Assembly (NCBI GenBank): GCA_009760855.2
Contig: WPIO01000031.1
Location: 4,015,001-4,079,000, forward strand
Length of the DNA: 64,000 nucleotides
DNA from: Cristatella mucedo
Lineage: Eukaryota > Bryozoa > Phylactolaemata > Cristatellidae
Direction: 5' to 3'
In this document: positions 1-58,404 of the stretch, in pieces
Position numbering within the stretch: the first letter of the stretch is position 1
Layout: every line of letters starts with the position of its first letter
Made by a program: the position numbers and the translations under genes
Notes under the pieces: generated by a model
Told to the model about the DNA's origin: nothing
Databases searched by the model: none
Seen by the model: the letters and a program-made list of their open reading frames with translations, nothing else

Positions 1-623
1 ACGAAAACGTGTGCCAGACGAAACATGACTGGGTCGGAAAGATATGATCCAAGCCAGAGCCTCAGCAGCCAGAACGATCATGATTCTCGTGATCGCTTTC
101 GAGCACGATCTCGTAAAGCCGAGATGTCGCAAGCTGCCCACAGGTCGAACAGGACTAAGGCAGCGAGGTTCCCACATTAATTACTAACCAGGATGTCATC
201 AGTCGAACAGATTTTAGTAGGGCGGTGCCATTTGATTTCTGACTGGAATGTTTTTGATAAACCATTCTTTTTTAAGCCGGACATATTCCACAAGTTGCTT
301 ATCAATAGTATTTTCTCTAGAATCTTTGACAAAAAGAAAGAAGAGGACCATAGTAGTAACTAGATAGGACCTCACAATCCAATCCATGCATTTTATGTAC
401 GGGTCGAACGTTGGTAGCCTGATTAGCATTTAATAAGTTGCATTGTGGTTAGTTCGTGCATACTGTGTTTGCACATCTTGCAGGAACACATGTGCACCAC
501 CCCTGTGTTCTACGTGCAGAATAACAAAAATAGCGGTTGACTGGCTACACAGTAGAGAAACCGTCTACTCAGCAAGTACATTCTTGCCACTGCCATCGCT
601 TAGCAATGGATCGGGGCACCAAC
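1..623. other. Left edge: ZFYVE26 intron, no exon seen
   Basis: No segment here resembles the C-terminal part of spastizin on the minus strand, and I see no repeat family. An open frame at 214-429 (minus) has no recognisable homology. Taken as intron. Confidence 0.5.
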
Positions 624-48355
<47,732 letters not shown>

Positions 48356-48819
48356 TCTAAGTGACCGGCGACCTCCTTCCAGTGGTGAGCGGCCTTCCAG
48401 CGTGGGCCTAAGGCCCCCTGCGGCCGGAGCACCTCAGCCGGGACCGACGGCAACGCACGGATGCGGACATGTTTATCACGTGAAAGTTGAAGGTCATCTT
48501 GATGTCGAGACCGAAAGTATACAAGGTTCATCCAATCACGATCGGCGTCAAGCGTTCTGCTGGCCAATAAGGACCATGTAACCAATGGTAGCGCCATTTC
48601 GAACCCGCTCTGCGGTCGGCGTCGTCGCGCTGGTGTCGCCGCCGAGCTTCCGGTGCTCGGCAGTCAGCAGTTGGCGTATCTCGCAAGAATTGAATAGTGA
48701 GAGACGACCGCGCAGCCGCCGCCGCCTCGCCGCCACCCCAAACGATGGCGCCCGAAGCGTGCCTCATTTTAAAAACGGCTGCTGGTCAATGCAAATTCGC
48801 TGCGATTATGTAGAAATAG
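48356..48819. promoter_or_regulatory. Shared divergent promoter of ZFYVE26 and NEK2
   Basis: 464 bases separate the two start codons. CCAAT boxes on the plus strand lie at 48532-48536, 48564-48568 and 48582-48586; the first two are 32 bases apart. A TTCGAA element, a known variant of the cell-cycle homology region, lies at 48598-48603 just after GCGCC. CCAAT pairs about 32 bases apart plus a CHR are typical of G2/M genes bound by NF-Y and MuvB/DREAM, as in vertebrate NEK2-type control. No TATA box seen. Transcription starts are not visible from sequence. Confidence 0.6.
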
Positions 48820-48915
48820 ATGCCGTCGTGCATCGAAGACTACGAGGTGCTCGGCACCGTCGGCTCGGGATCCTACGGAACATGCAAGAAGATACGTCGT
48901 CGAAAAGACGGAAAG
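48820..48915 (+). CDS. NEK2: NEK2 exon 1
   Basis: [20 protein letters not shown], almost identical to human NEK2 MPSRAEDYEVLYTIGTGSYG, which fixes the start. Donor GGAAAG/GTAGTT, phase 0. Confidence 0.97.
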
Positions 48916-51900
48916 GTAGTTGCAGGCGATCGCGCGGCTTATCATATTGCACGCGCACGCTCCACCAAGTCGTGGAAGTCGAAGAGTCGTGCAAGTCCCG
49001 GCGTCTTTGGCACCGGGGTGGGTCTACCTGCGGCAGCTGGCCGCTGTCTACACGTACTGCTGTCTTTGCTTACATTTTGCGTCAGCATCGGATCCCTCCT
49101 GTCTCCTCCGCTGCTGCGAGTCGTGGCGATATTCTTGAGACCGCGATCGACGCATGCAGGTCCTCGTATGGAAAGAGATCGACTACGGCAGCATGACCGA
49201 GACTGAGAAGCAAATGCTCGTGTCCGAGGTCAACCTGCTACGAGAGCTGAAGCATGACAACATCGTCCGATACTACGATCGAATAATCGACAAAGCATCT
49301 CAAACGATATACATTGTCATGGAGTATTGCGAAGGCGGCGACTTATCGTCGCTAATATCCAAGTATAAGAAAGAAGGGTAAGGGCTTTTCGCGAGCTACT
49401 GAACCAAGTTTAGAGCACAGCTGCGTGCGTGTGCATGGCGGCACGGCGAGTCGTTTCTTATTAACCGCCTCCTTCTGTTGCTGCTTCCTGCCTCTTTTCT
49501 ATTTCTCACCACATGCCAGCTACCCGTACCCGTTCTGCCGGTCACCTCCCCCATCATTCTGCATGTCTCTGGGGGCGGGGAAATTCAGCTAGGATACGAT
49601 AGGTGCTTCTTCAACGTGCTAAGGTTTGTCGGATCGCTACTGAAAACAAAGAGTCTTTATTACGCATCAGCTTGGCATCGTGTCATGCATCTGCCAGCAG
49701 CTTACCACTAGGCAACAGACAGCCAAAGTTTCACTTCGATCGACCACACCTGAGCATGCTTGGGCATGTCGAATAATCGGCTCATTGTAGGAAACTTTTT
49801 GAGGAGGAATTCGTGTGGAAAGTCTTGACACAGTGCGCGCTAGCGCTTAAGGAGTGTCACTCGCGCAAGGATGGCAAGTCGGTGCTTCACAGGGACCTCA
49901 AGCCGGCGAACGTGTTTCTCGATGCTAGCAAGAACGTGAAGCTCGGAGACTTTGGCCTTGCTCGCGTCCTACATCACGAGACGAGCTTTGCCGAGACGTT
50001 CGTCGGCACGCCGTACTACATGTCGCCGGTGAGTAACTCGTTGCCGGCCTTTCGATTTAGCAACTTGTTGTTGTTGTTATAATTTTCAATTCGTTCGGAC
50101 ATCGGGTTCGCGTAGGCGGTCATGCCTGTATGCTGCGGTGGCTGGCTGCGTCGTTGCAGGAGCAAATGAACCACCTGTCGTACAACGAGAAGAGCGACAT
50201 ATGGTCGCTGGGATGCGTGGTCTACGAGCTCTGCTCTCTCCACCCGCCGTTCTTGGCTGCAAACCAGAAGGAGCTGGCTGTGAAGATTCGCATAGGCAAC
50301 TTCTCGCGCTTGCCGCGCTCGTACTCGGCTGATCTCAGCCAGCTCATCACTCGCATGCTCAGCGTCGAGGTGAGCCCGGCGCGTTGCCAGGCGCTCGGCC
50401 CTCTGCTTGGCAACCGGTTGTTGGACATTGATGCTTCGTGGCTTTTGATAGTGCGAGGTTGCAACTGTGGGTCAGCATGCTGGTAATAATTTTTGCTGGT
50501 TTTTTTCGCCTTGCAATCAGCTGGTCTTGTTGCATGTGTTTTCTGCTTAACTTGTTCGAATCGTTTGATCGGCATTGATTATGCAGTGCTATAAGCCCGA
50601 GATTCAATAGTAGACTGGTCGTCGTTGTGACGTTGAAAGTTCTTAAGGTCATTGATTTGCCAACAGGCTACTGAGGGCTTCCCATAAATTGATGCTGCTG
50701 TAGCAGTACTGGTAGTACTGGTTTTGGTACTTGACAAGCACTAACAGTTGTCTGGGGGGAGGGGGCTTGGCCTCCTGCCGTCGGGCCATGCGAATGCAGT
50801 GGTACTGATGTGCAGGTTTTTGTCCGTGTCTTCACCCGAAGCTCTAACGTTGAGATCTGCTATTATTTCCTGATGCTTGTCTGAGCTTTATATGCATTCG
50901 GGCACCAAGTGTCACCAGATACCAGTTATGATTCGTGCACTAGGACATTGACTTTTTGTGACTCCTGCCCCACCCTTGCAAAGGTCATTTGGCCTCTGTA
51001 TTTTTAAAGCTAATGCGAGATCCAGACAAAAGCATATCATTTCGTCGCAAATCTGCAGCTGGCATCTGTACGAAGGATGCTCGTGCAATGCCAGCCAAAC
51101 CAGTTCGTGAGACTTTGAACCAATAATAGTAATATTCAACCTACATAATTTTGAATGTGAGCCTGTCCCGTCAGTAAACACAAGTCGCCGACGTCACACT
51201 TACAGTGTGCCCTCTGCGATATTTATAGGTGTACTACGACAGTACAGTTATGACCGAAATGAGGCGACAATTTTATCGTTTGCATATGTAGTTAACCATG
51301 GACTCTCGTAGTGGAAATTGAACATTAAATTTGTGCATTGAAGTATGAATCTTTTCGTGCAGCAGCAGTCTTTGCTGTTGAGGTGGCAGTCGTTGTAGCA
51401 TTCGTCTGCTCGATGTAGTCACGCCAGAATAGTGCAGGTGCTTTCTTATGTCGCACATCTTTAACTCGGACATATGCTCACATTGTGACCCCGTGCATGC
51501 ACAAGTTCGACCGCAGGCAAGCCTTGGCAATCTCTCTTCTTGCGGTGATATGTGCGTGACAAGCAGGACTGTCGGCTTCGTGCTGCAGAGCTACCTACGT
51601 CCCAGCATAGAGTCGTTGCTCGCTCATCCGCAAGTGCGACAGTGTGCGGCAACCATCAACGGCACCGCAGCGGCAGTGGCAGTGCTGTCAGGGCAGCCGC
51701 TGCCGGCTCTGGATGCTGGACACCGCTGTCTCGGCGAGCTTGTCTCGCCAGCCAATGCCAGCTGCTGGCCGGACGAACTTAAACGCCTGCACGACTCCTT
51801 GGTTGAGCGCGAAGTTCGCCTATACAGCAGGGAAGCTGAGCTAGAAGACGTCAAAAGGCAATACCTGGCCAAGCTCAAGGTCCTAGAAAGTGAGCGAAGG

Positions 51901-52792
51901 CAGAGGCAGCTGCCATTGTAGCGGCGGCAGCTACGACAGCGTTGTAATACCTGCACGCACAGGCCTAGGGAAAGGGGCCAGCGGGCAAGGAGTGTGTCGA
52001 GCGGCCAAGCCTGGCGACTGATCTTTCCAGCCTCCCTATGTACGATTGGCTGTTTCCGGCAAGTTCAAGGTCTGGGCCTTCGCGCAGCGTTACCTCGGCT
52101 GTGGCCCCATCGGGGGGGGGGGGGGCTGTGGCACATGCTGTGTCTGCAGCCTTTCGAAAGCCACCACGTGCACCCAGCGCACAATTTTGAGAAACTCTAT
52201 AGTCGCGCTGAAAGGATCAGCTGCTGGGTAGCCACACGATGTTTCGGTCGCTATTTCACAGGCCGAGAGAGCGTGCTTGCTGAGAAGGAGCAGCTGTTCG
52301 AAGAAGAGCGGAGCAGCTACGTCAACGCACTGGCCATGCTGGGCCACGACGTCGCGAGCGCAGGTGAGTCTCGCATCCCATCGTCACTGCCGCCGAGCGG
52401 CAGCTGCTTCCCGCCAGGCGAGCTGAGATGGATTTGGGCGCCACCATCGCGACTGCCAGCGGCACGCAGCCAGCGGATACGGTCTCGGTCTCGCCCCTTT
52501 AGGAGCCTACCAGGAGCAACAGAGGCCGCCGCTCGCACCGTGTATCGCCAAAGGCAAAAAGCCCGAGTCGCCGTCGAAGAAAGTCTCGTTCAAAGTGTTC
52601 GAGTGCGGCAACGGTGGCGACAAAGAGAACGTCGGCGTCACCAACAACTTGGTACTCGAAAGCACGCTGGAGCGGCAGAAGCACGCCGAGCTGAAGGAGC
52701 GACTGCACAGGGCCAAGATCCGGGCCATCGAGCTGCGGAGTGCCGAGATCGAGTCAAAGATCCGCTCGAGCACGCTGCTCGCCATGCGCTAG
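48820..52792 (+). CDS. NEK2: NEK2, NIMA-related mitotic serine/threonine kinase (7 exons, 484 aa)
   Basis: NEK2 is a centrosomal kinase that phosphorylates linker proteins to split centrosomes at mitotic entry. Exons: 48820-48915, 49160-49377, 49791-50028, 50160-50369, 51589-51889, 52262-52363, 52503-52792; all GT-AG with matching phases. The kinase domain (residues 8-270) has GSGSYG (glycine loop), VWKE (catalytic Lys), [12 protein letters not shown] (hinge), [13 protein letters not shown] and [12 protein letters not shown] coiled coil follows ([20 protein letters not shown]). The C-terminus keeps a KVSF PP1-docking motif, a KEN degron and the final Met-Arg dipeptide through which NEK2A binds the APC/C. 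Human NEK2A is 445 aa; the extra length is mostly in the linker after the kinase domain. Confidence 0.97.
49160..49377 (+). CDS. NEK2: NEK2 exon 2
   Basis: Acceptor [28 protein letters not shown] and [15 protein letters not shown]: catalytic Lys, helix C and hinge. Donor AAGG/GTAAGG, phase 2. Confidence 0.97.
49791..50028 (+). CDS. NEK2: NEK2 exon 3
   Basis: Acceptor [55 protein letters not shown] and GTPYYMSP: catalytic loop and activation segment. Donor CCG/GTGAGT. Confidence 0.97.
50160..50369 (+). CDS. NEK2: NEK2 exon 4
   Basis: Acceptor [27 protein letters not shown] then [18 protein letters not shown]-lobe of the kinase. Donor GAG/GTGAGC. Confidence 0.97.
50370..51588 (+). other. NEK2 intron 4
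   Basis: 1.2 kb intron. No recognised repeat family, coding block or RNA gene; only scattered T-rich runs. Confidence 0.6.
51589..51889 (+). CDS. NEK2: NEK2 exon 5
   Basis: Acceptor [25 protein letters not shown] ends the kinase domain (human YHRPSVEEILENPLI), followed by an Ala-rich linker and the coiled-coil start [20 protein letters not shown]. Donor GAAA/GTGAGC, phase 1. Confidence 0.92.
52262..52363 (+). CDS. NEK2: NEK2 exon 6
   Basis: Acceptor [29 protein letters not shown] continues the coiled coil. Donor GCGCAG/GTGAGT. Phase 1 at both ends. Confidence 0.88.
52503..52792 (+). CDS. NEK2: NEK2 exon 7 (stop codon)
   Basis: Acceptor CCCCTTTAG. Contains KKVSFKVF (PP1 docking), GDKENVGV (KEN box), a helix [20 protein letters not shown] and the terminal LAMR, matching human LKKRLHAAQLRAQALS and LGMR. 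Stop TAG at 52790-52792. Confidence 0.96.
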
Positions 52793-53905
52793 CCTCCGCT
52801 CCCTTCGGGGGAGGCACCACCACCGTCCCCTCCCCTGCACGACGACTGGGCGCCAGTGCGCCCAGTGGTTAGGGCAGGGGGGTGCGTGGGTGGAGAGCAC
52901 AACAAATGTTTGCCACGGTGCTTGCTTAAACAACTTCCGTCATCGCTTTAGCTATCACATTCCCCTATCGTGCAGCTAGCCGGCATGTGATTAGAACGTG
53001 TGCCTGTTTTTTTTTTTTTTAGCAAATGGCCTTTGTCTGCGAGATTTTCGTAGGTTTGGGCCCTCTGCTGCGCTGCCCCTCTACACCCCCAACCCTGCTG
53101 CTGCCATCAACCGACAAGAGAGTCCGAGGTTGCTGGAAACAGATTATAAAGTTTTTCTAAGAATCGGTTTGGCATTTCTGCAACAGTTCGGGCTCACGCA
53201 GGCTATGCACAATAGTGGACGTCAGACTCGGATGCAGCTATCAAGTGCAAGTGCAATATTATTATTATAGCTGTCTGTCAGTTCCTTCGAGTCAAGCTGT
53301 GATCAGGAGCGGGAAGTACCGAGACCACCTTCGGCAGCCGAGGTTAGCGTAAATCTCATGCGGCACATCTCAAGCGGCCGGTACTTCTCGGTGGTGGAGG
53401 CGCGATCAAGTATTCAGTCCTCGGCCTGCTCAGGCATTCCGAAGAGTGCATTCCGAAAGGTAAAATGCAACCGACTGCTGCCGGTAATGTTCCTGATGCT
53501 CTCACCACAGCCATGGTTGCTAGAGAGAAGGCAGACCGCAGGTAATTGCTGCCGAACAGAGAGCTGAGCTGCTGTGCCGTGAGATGCAGCAGCAGCTCTC
53601 ATATTTGATCTGATCTAGAATGCATGCAGAGGTAGTGGAGCTTTTAATGTAAGAAGAGGTGTGCAAGGGTTCAGTCACACACATACAAATACGTGTGCAC
53701 GCGCACGCACGCATACACAACACTCATATGCATTCCTGGTCTAGCAAAGACATGAGACATTGTTGCCTAGACAGCATCCTGTTATCTCTCGATCAATAGT
53801 CGGGGGTTTTCTAGCAGGAATGAAGCCAATATGCAAGACACTCGTTTTTATTCTCGTACACATAACAGCAAGCTGATTTCGACAGGCAAAAGTAAAACCA
53901 CCGAG
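52793..53905. other. Tail-to-tail gap between NEK2 and NDUFB1
   Basis: Holds the 3' UTR of NEK2 on the left and that of NDUFB1 on the right. A run of 14 T (53008-53021) and a (TTA)n bit near 53260 are seen. No additional gene recognised. Confidence 0.5.
53847..53852 (-). terminator. Poly(A) signal AATAAA of NDUFB1
   Basis: Reads AATAAA on the minus strand, 54 bases after the NDUFB1 stop codon, a usual place for a polyadenylation signal. Confidence 0.6.
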
Positions 53906-54076
53906 CTACCAGGCCTTTTCACCAGGAGCTAACTTCCTCCCACCGAACAAGGCCGTCTTGTTCTTGAAGTCACTCATAGTTTCATCGGATCGCTTCTCAA
54001 TCTTGTTGGCGATCCAGAAGGCAACCATCGGTATTAGCAAATAGCCTCCCCTGAGCATAAACTTGTCGAGGTTCAT
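53906..54076 (-). CDS. NDUFB1: NDUFB1, complex I subunit (MNLL family), 56 aa
   Basis: NDUFB1 is a one-pass accessory subunit of mitochondrial complex I (NADH:ubiquinone oxidoreductase) in the inner membrane. The product starts MNLDKFMLRGGYLLIPMVAF and continues KIEKRSDETMSDFKNKTALF and KLAPGEKAW. This matches the vertebrate pattern MVNLL...[20 protein letters not shown]...FRNKSMLF...ELQPSEE in order, length (58 aa in human) and the single membrane segment (about residues 10-26). A splice acceptor (CTTTTTGCAG) lies 3 bases before the ATG, so the whole protein is in one exon and the 5' UTR is upstream. The closing KAW takes the place of TWK in human. Confidence 0.85.
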   Translation of the reverse strand: MNLDKFMLRGGYLLIPMVAFWIANKIEKRSDETMSDFKNKTALFGGRKLAPGEKAW

Positions 54077-54106
54077 GATCTGCAAAAAGATGACAATTCC
54101 AGACAT

Positions 54107-54677
54107 TTGCCAGCCACAAGCAAATCAAGTACACGTGTTAAGGTTTAAGTAAGCTATTGGCATCAGCCGGTGTATGCCACCGATTACCTGTGCTATATGC
54201 AAACGGTGAGCTTAACCGCTTAACGAAAGACAATGTGCATTGCTAAGTTTGCATTACTACTATGGGTGAAATGGTACCACCCATTCAAAAGCTGCTGCAG
54301 CAGCAGCAAACACTGATATAAAGAAAGCCCAGTACTAGAAGAGCATACGAGTTTGCATGCACACGGACAGATTGATTTACTCTTCAGCTGCGTTACTCAT
54401 CAGAACCCATATCTCATGCAATGAACTAAAACATTACCAGAGATATCACCGGACGTGATGACCTCTATGACTGTGCTTTCTTAGTGACAGCGATCTGTAA
54501 CGAAAAACCCTTGTTAGGAATCTTTTTGGGCTTTTCATAAAAGCGGTCCATGCAGTAATGGAGAACATCAGCATAGCAGATACTTGGCTGCTTAAACCAG
54601 CACAGTGACGACTAATAAATGAGTGAAAAAAGCACAAGAAGTAAAATTGGATTGACAAGGTTGGCAGAATAAAAAAA
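54107..54677. other. Upstream of the NDUFB1 coding exon
   Basis: Expected to be 5' UTR intron. No repeat or coding block recognised. Confidence 0.45.
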
Positions 54678-54850
54678 AATCCTAGCTGATTTAACAGACT
54701 CTTTTTGTATAGCGACAACAGAACCTTTACGGCTATCACCACCGCTTGCAGTGGCGATAAAGGATCGCCCACCACAGGAATCGAACCCCCGACCTCGGGA
54801 CCAAGGTCGTGAAAGCAACCGCCTTACCTAGTGTGCCATCACGGCTCACC
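54678..54850 (-). repeat. SINE-B copy with intact tRNA-like B box
   Basis: Tail side TAGCTGATTTAACAGACTCT...GTATAGCGACAACAGAACC, body GGCTATCACCACCGCTTGCA, head GGAATCGAACCCCCGACCTC. The reverse complement carries GGTTCGATTCC, a perfect tRNA B box, and an A-box-like GATGGCACACTAGG. Best copy of the family here. Confidence 0.88.
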
Positions 54851-55757
54851 GAGAATAACGAATAGCGAAGCTGCTCGATGCTGACATGTGCACAGCACGA
54901 ATGTGCTAGCGTGTACATGGTACATTTTGAGCAGACACAGTGCACGTAACCATGGACGTACGAAAAAGACCCCTTGGACTTACGTGGCTGGGAGAGTGTC
55001 GATCAGCCAAGCAATATGACACGCCCTCTTCATCGTCCCTTGCTCGCTTGCCTCTAGAAATGCAAAGGTATGGCCTCTCCTTGACTTAATCCCGGCTATA
55101 CCTATGCATACAAGATGTTGGTTCTTGTTGGCTGCACGTAATTTGATAGATCGAGTACTAAGCCATCTAGCTCTGACGTGGTCTGACTGGTGGCCAGTCA
55201 TCAGCCGATTTTCTTCAGCAGAAGGCAAGCAAGGTTCGTTGCACTAGAATCTGCATGCAGCCCAAGCGCTGGGTAGCAACTAGTTGCAGGCCGGAACCAG
55301 TTCTGTCTCATTTGAGGCATGGCTCAATGCCACGGATTGTCCCTGGTCTCTATATACATATATGCATTTCAAATCACATTATCCTTTCTTATGATGGTCA
55401 CACAGCTTCTTTGGAACAAGGACGGAAAAAATATACAAGCATCACATAAGCACTGCACTGCCAGAGTCCGGGATGAATCAAAGCGCTTTTCCGTCATGCC
55501 ACATGAGGCAAATGTACCACTGGAGGCAAAAAAGCTCTCCCAACTAACACCGGGATTTACTTACAGAATGGGACAGGTATGCTGTAAAATATGCAGAAAA
55601 GCGATAAATGAGGATGAGCCGATGTAACAGGTGGCCCGACATTCATGCAATTTTCATGGTCACCAATCGTTGTGCTTGAGGTAGACTCAAGATATACACG
55701 AATCTCATGGAATTGAGCAAGGCATGAGATATTCCCTAGCAGCTGCTGCCGTTTTAC
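54851..55757. other. Intergenic, nothing recognised
   Basis: Short open frames on both strands show no homology I recognise and no splice pattern. Confidence 0.5.
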
Positions 55758-56660
55758 TAGTAATAATAATAATACATTTGTATAGCCCCCTCAGAGAACT
55801 TCATCTGTTTCTAGGCATTTTACATTTGCTGTAAATGAAGCACGGTCAAATGGTTAGTGGTAGCCTGCTCAATGACAACAAGTACAACTGTTAGAGGTAT
55901 CACGCACAGGGTCAGCATGCAAATATGGTTAGTGGCAGCTTGCACAGTGTCAGCACATATAAATGACGAATCACACGGACCTACTACATGCTGTGATAAA
56001 TAGACGTGCGTTTAGCTTCTTTTTAAACGTCGGCAAGTGAGGGGATGTCGTGATGCCGGTCGAGGGTGAGTTCCTGGCTTTGGGAACATACGAACTAAAG
56101 GCACGGTCTTCACAGGATTTGAGGTTTGTACGAGGTAGAGGTAAACTGTTAGGTTCAGAAAAGCGAGCGGTGCGATTCTTAGCCTGGTGGTGCAGTAGAT
56201 CTGATAGGTAGGCTGAAGCCAAAGAATGGAGGAACCTAAAAGTGAGTGACACAACCTTGAAGTCGATGCGTTGCTTGACTGGGAGCCAGTGCAGGTGGGC
56301 GAGAAGTGGTGTGATGTAGCAACTGCGATGCTCACGATAGACAAGCCTAGCTGCGGCGTTTTGCACCAGCTGCAATCGCCTGATCGCACATGCTGGTAGA
56401 CCAGCAAGCAGTGAGTTACTGAAGTCAAGACGGAATGTCACAAATACAGGGACCAACTTAAATGCGTAATAAAATTAAATTCCTGTCAAAGCAAACCCAA
56501 ATTTTAGCAATGTTAAGTAGCTGAAAGTAGGCAGACTTGACTGTGGAGCTGATGTGGTCGTCAAATGAAAGGTCACTTTTGAACAAGACACCTAGATTTC
56601 GTGCATTTTCAACAGAAGATATCCTATCAGATCCGATTTAGCACGTTTGATTTTCAAATT
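55758..56660 (-). mobile_element. LINE-1w 3' fragment
   Basis: (TAA)n, TTTGTATAGCCCCCTCAGAG, the 3' UTR, then minus-strand frames encoding LPACAIRRLQLVQNAAARLV, HWLPVKQRIDFKVVSLTFRF and TNLKSCEDRAFSSYVPKA. Its 3' end points left. Confidence 0.88.
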
Positions 56661-56779
56661 TCCCAAGTACACGTGGTTTGTCCATAACTGGTAGGCGGGT
56701 TTAATCATCTTTCAATTTAAGTAAGCATGCTGCCATCCATTTACTGAAGTTCAATTCCTAGCAGGTTGAGGAATTCCTG

Positions 56780-57232
56780 TAGGCCAAGCATCGTACCACC
56801 CACTTTTCGGAATCCAACAGTCTACAAATACCTCGTACAAACCTCAAATCCTTTGGAGACCGTGCATTTAGTTCATATGCTCCCAAAGCCTGGAACTCCC
56901 TCCCGACCTGCGTCAGAACATCCCCTGACCTGACCACATTTAAAAAACTTAAAAACACCTATTTAGGACAGCATTTAGTGGGTCCCTGTGATTCGTCCTT
57001 GATGTGCTTATGCGTGCTGACACTGTGCATGCTGCCACTAACCATAATTGCATGCTGACACTGTGCATGTCACCCCTAACCATGTTATTCATTTTGTTTG
57101 TTTATCAAGCATGATTTTACTCACCATTCAATTGCATTTCCCTTTGCAGCAAAAGTAAAGCGCCTAGAGAGAGATTGAGTTCTCTGAGGGCGCTTTATCA
57201 AGTGCATTATTATTATTATTATTGTTATTAGT
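56780..57232 (+). mobile_element. LINE-1w 3' fragment, opposite orientation
   Basis: Begins GTACCACCCACTTTTCGGAA, follows the last coding part (CCTCAAATCCTTTGGAGACC) and the full 3' UTR to GGGCGCTTTATCAAGTGCAT and (TTA)n. Its 3' end points right, so with 55758-56660 it makes an inverted pair about 120 bases apart. Confidence 0.9.
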
Positions 57233-57321
57233 AAGATCATCGAAGACATGTCAGCCTGCAAGGTGGCCTGAAGATGTCGCCTCGTTAACCAAAGGTCAAT
57301 GGAGGCGTGTTTGCACGGACA

Positions 57322-57333
57322 ATATATATATAT

Positions 57334-57376
<43 letters not shown>
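57322..57376. repeat. (TA)n microsatellite
   Basis: TA units with a CATACATACA interruption. Confidence 0.95.
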
Positions 57377-57379
<3 letters not shown>

Positions 57380-57655
57380 TCGCTTTTAACGTCCAATGTC
57401 GTCCTGACCTTATGGTGGTCAACACGTGACGAGGCTGCTAGTTGGCTCATACTTGCTGCCGTTCTAACAAGGTTACAGAGGTCTGCCGACACCACAGTGC
57501 TTAGTTATTCTCTCCCATTAGCCTGGCTAAATCTCGCGCCCAACGGGGCGCTCTGCAGCCCACAAGCTAGCGACCACGACGTCGATGGCATACCGCTGAC
57601 TGCGGACACTTAAAAACTAAAAATAAGAACAGTCTGACTCCTTTAAATTTAAAGG

Positions 57656-58219
57656 TTAGACGCTAACCAGCTTCTGAGTACGCTGAGAGTGGCGTAGCGA
57701 GAGCATACGGGCACGTTTTGCAGGGTGGCTTTCCTTCACCGCGGCAGTCCTCAGATAAAGGCAATACGCCGCGTCCCCTCCTTCAATGAAGGCCAAAGTA
57801 TTTACGGACTGAAGCGCAACCACGATGGCATCATGCACAGGCTGTGAACTTAACACAACAGGCAGCGTTCGCGCCGCTGGCGCATCTATGCGTCAGTCAG
57901 TCCGCTACCGGGCGGATAGCACCGGAGCCTACGGTAGCACGGGCCGGGCGAATCGGAGTAACGCAATTACAACGCAGTGAACTCTACGTTGGACCGTCAA
58001 AAAAAATTCACGCGGGACGCGGGCTCTCGGTGCAAGCACGCTGGCATAGCAGATCTTCCACTCACGAGATACAACGCTGCAGTGAACGTCGGACGAGCCG
58101 GTGGGCAGAAAAGTCCTTACCGGAAGTCCCACTGTTGTAACGACGGGAGTTTTCGTCGCGCTTCCGCTGGTTATACCCGTCGGCGTCCCTGCCTCCCTTT
58201 GTAGTTCATGCGGGCCCAT
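57656..58219 (-). other. GC-richer block with unrecognised minus-strand frames
   Basis: Two minus-strand frames (58219-57929 and 57856-57656) lie in a CpG-rich stretch; the second encodes HDAIVVALQSVNTLAFIEGG and YCLYLRTAAVKESHPAKRA after an acceptor-like GTTCACAG. I recognise neither. It could be a first exon, a promoter, or a decayed transposon. Confidence 0.25.
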
Positions 58220-58404
58220 GCGCTCAGGTTTTTAACGTATCGAAGTCCCAACGTATTGATCATTAAAAGTATGAGCGACTCTTACGACTAAGATGATGGG
58301 GCACGGAACAGCCAAGGCTTCGATCCGACGCGCCGGTCGGCCCCGACTAGTGCGACTGTAGTAGGGCTTATTTCCGAAGGACTCGAGGTTGGTTAGAGGT
58401 GCAG

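Noticed and set aside
51994-52872. Plus-strand frame of 292 codons
   Set aside because: Mixes NEK2 introns and exons; only 52262-52363 is coding in that frame, and exon 7 uses a different frame.
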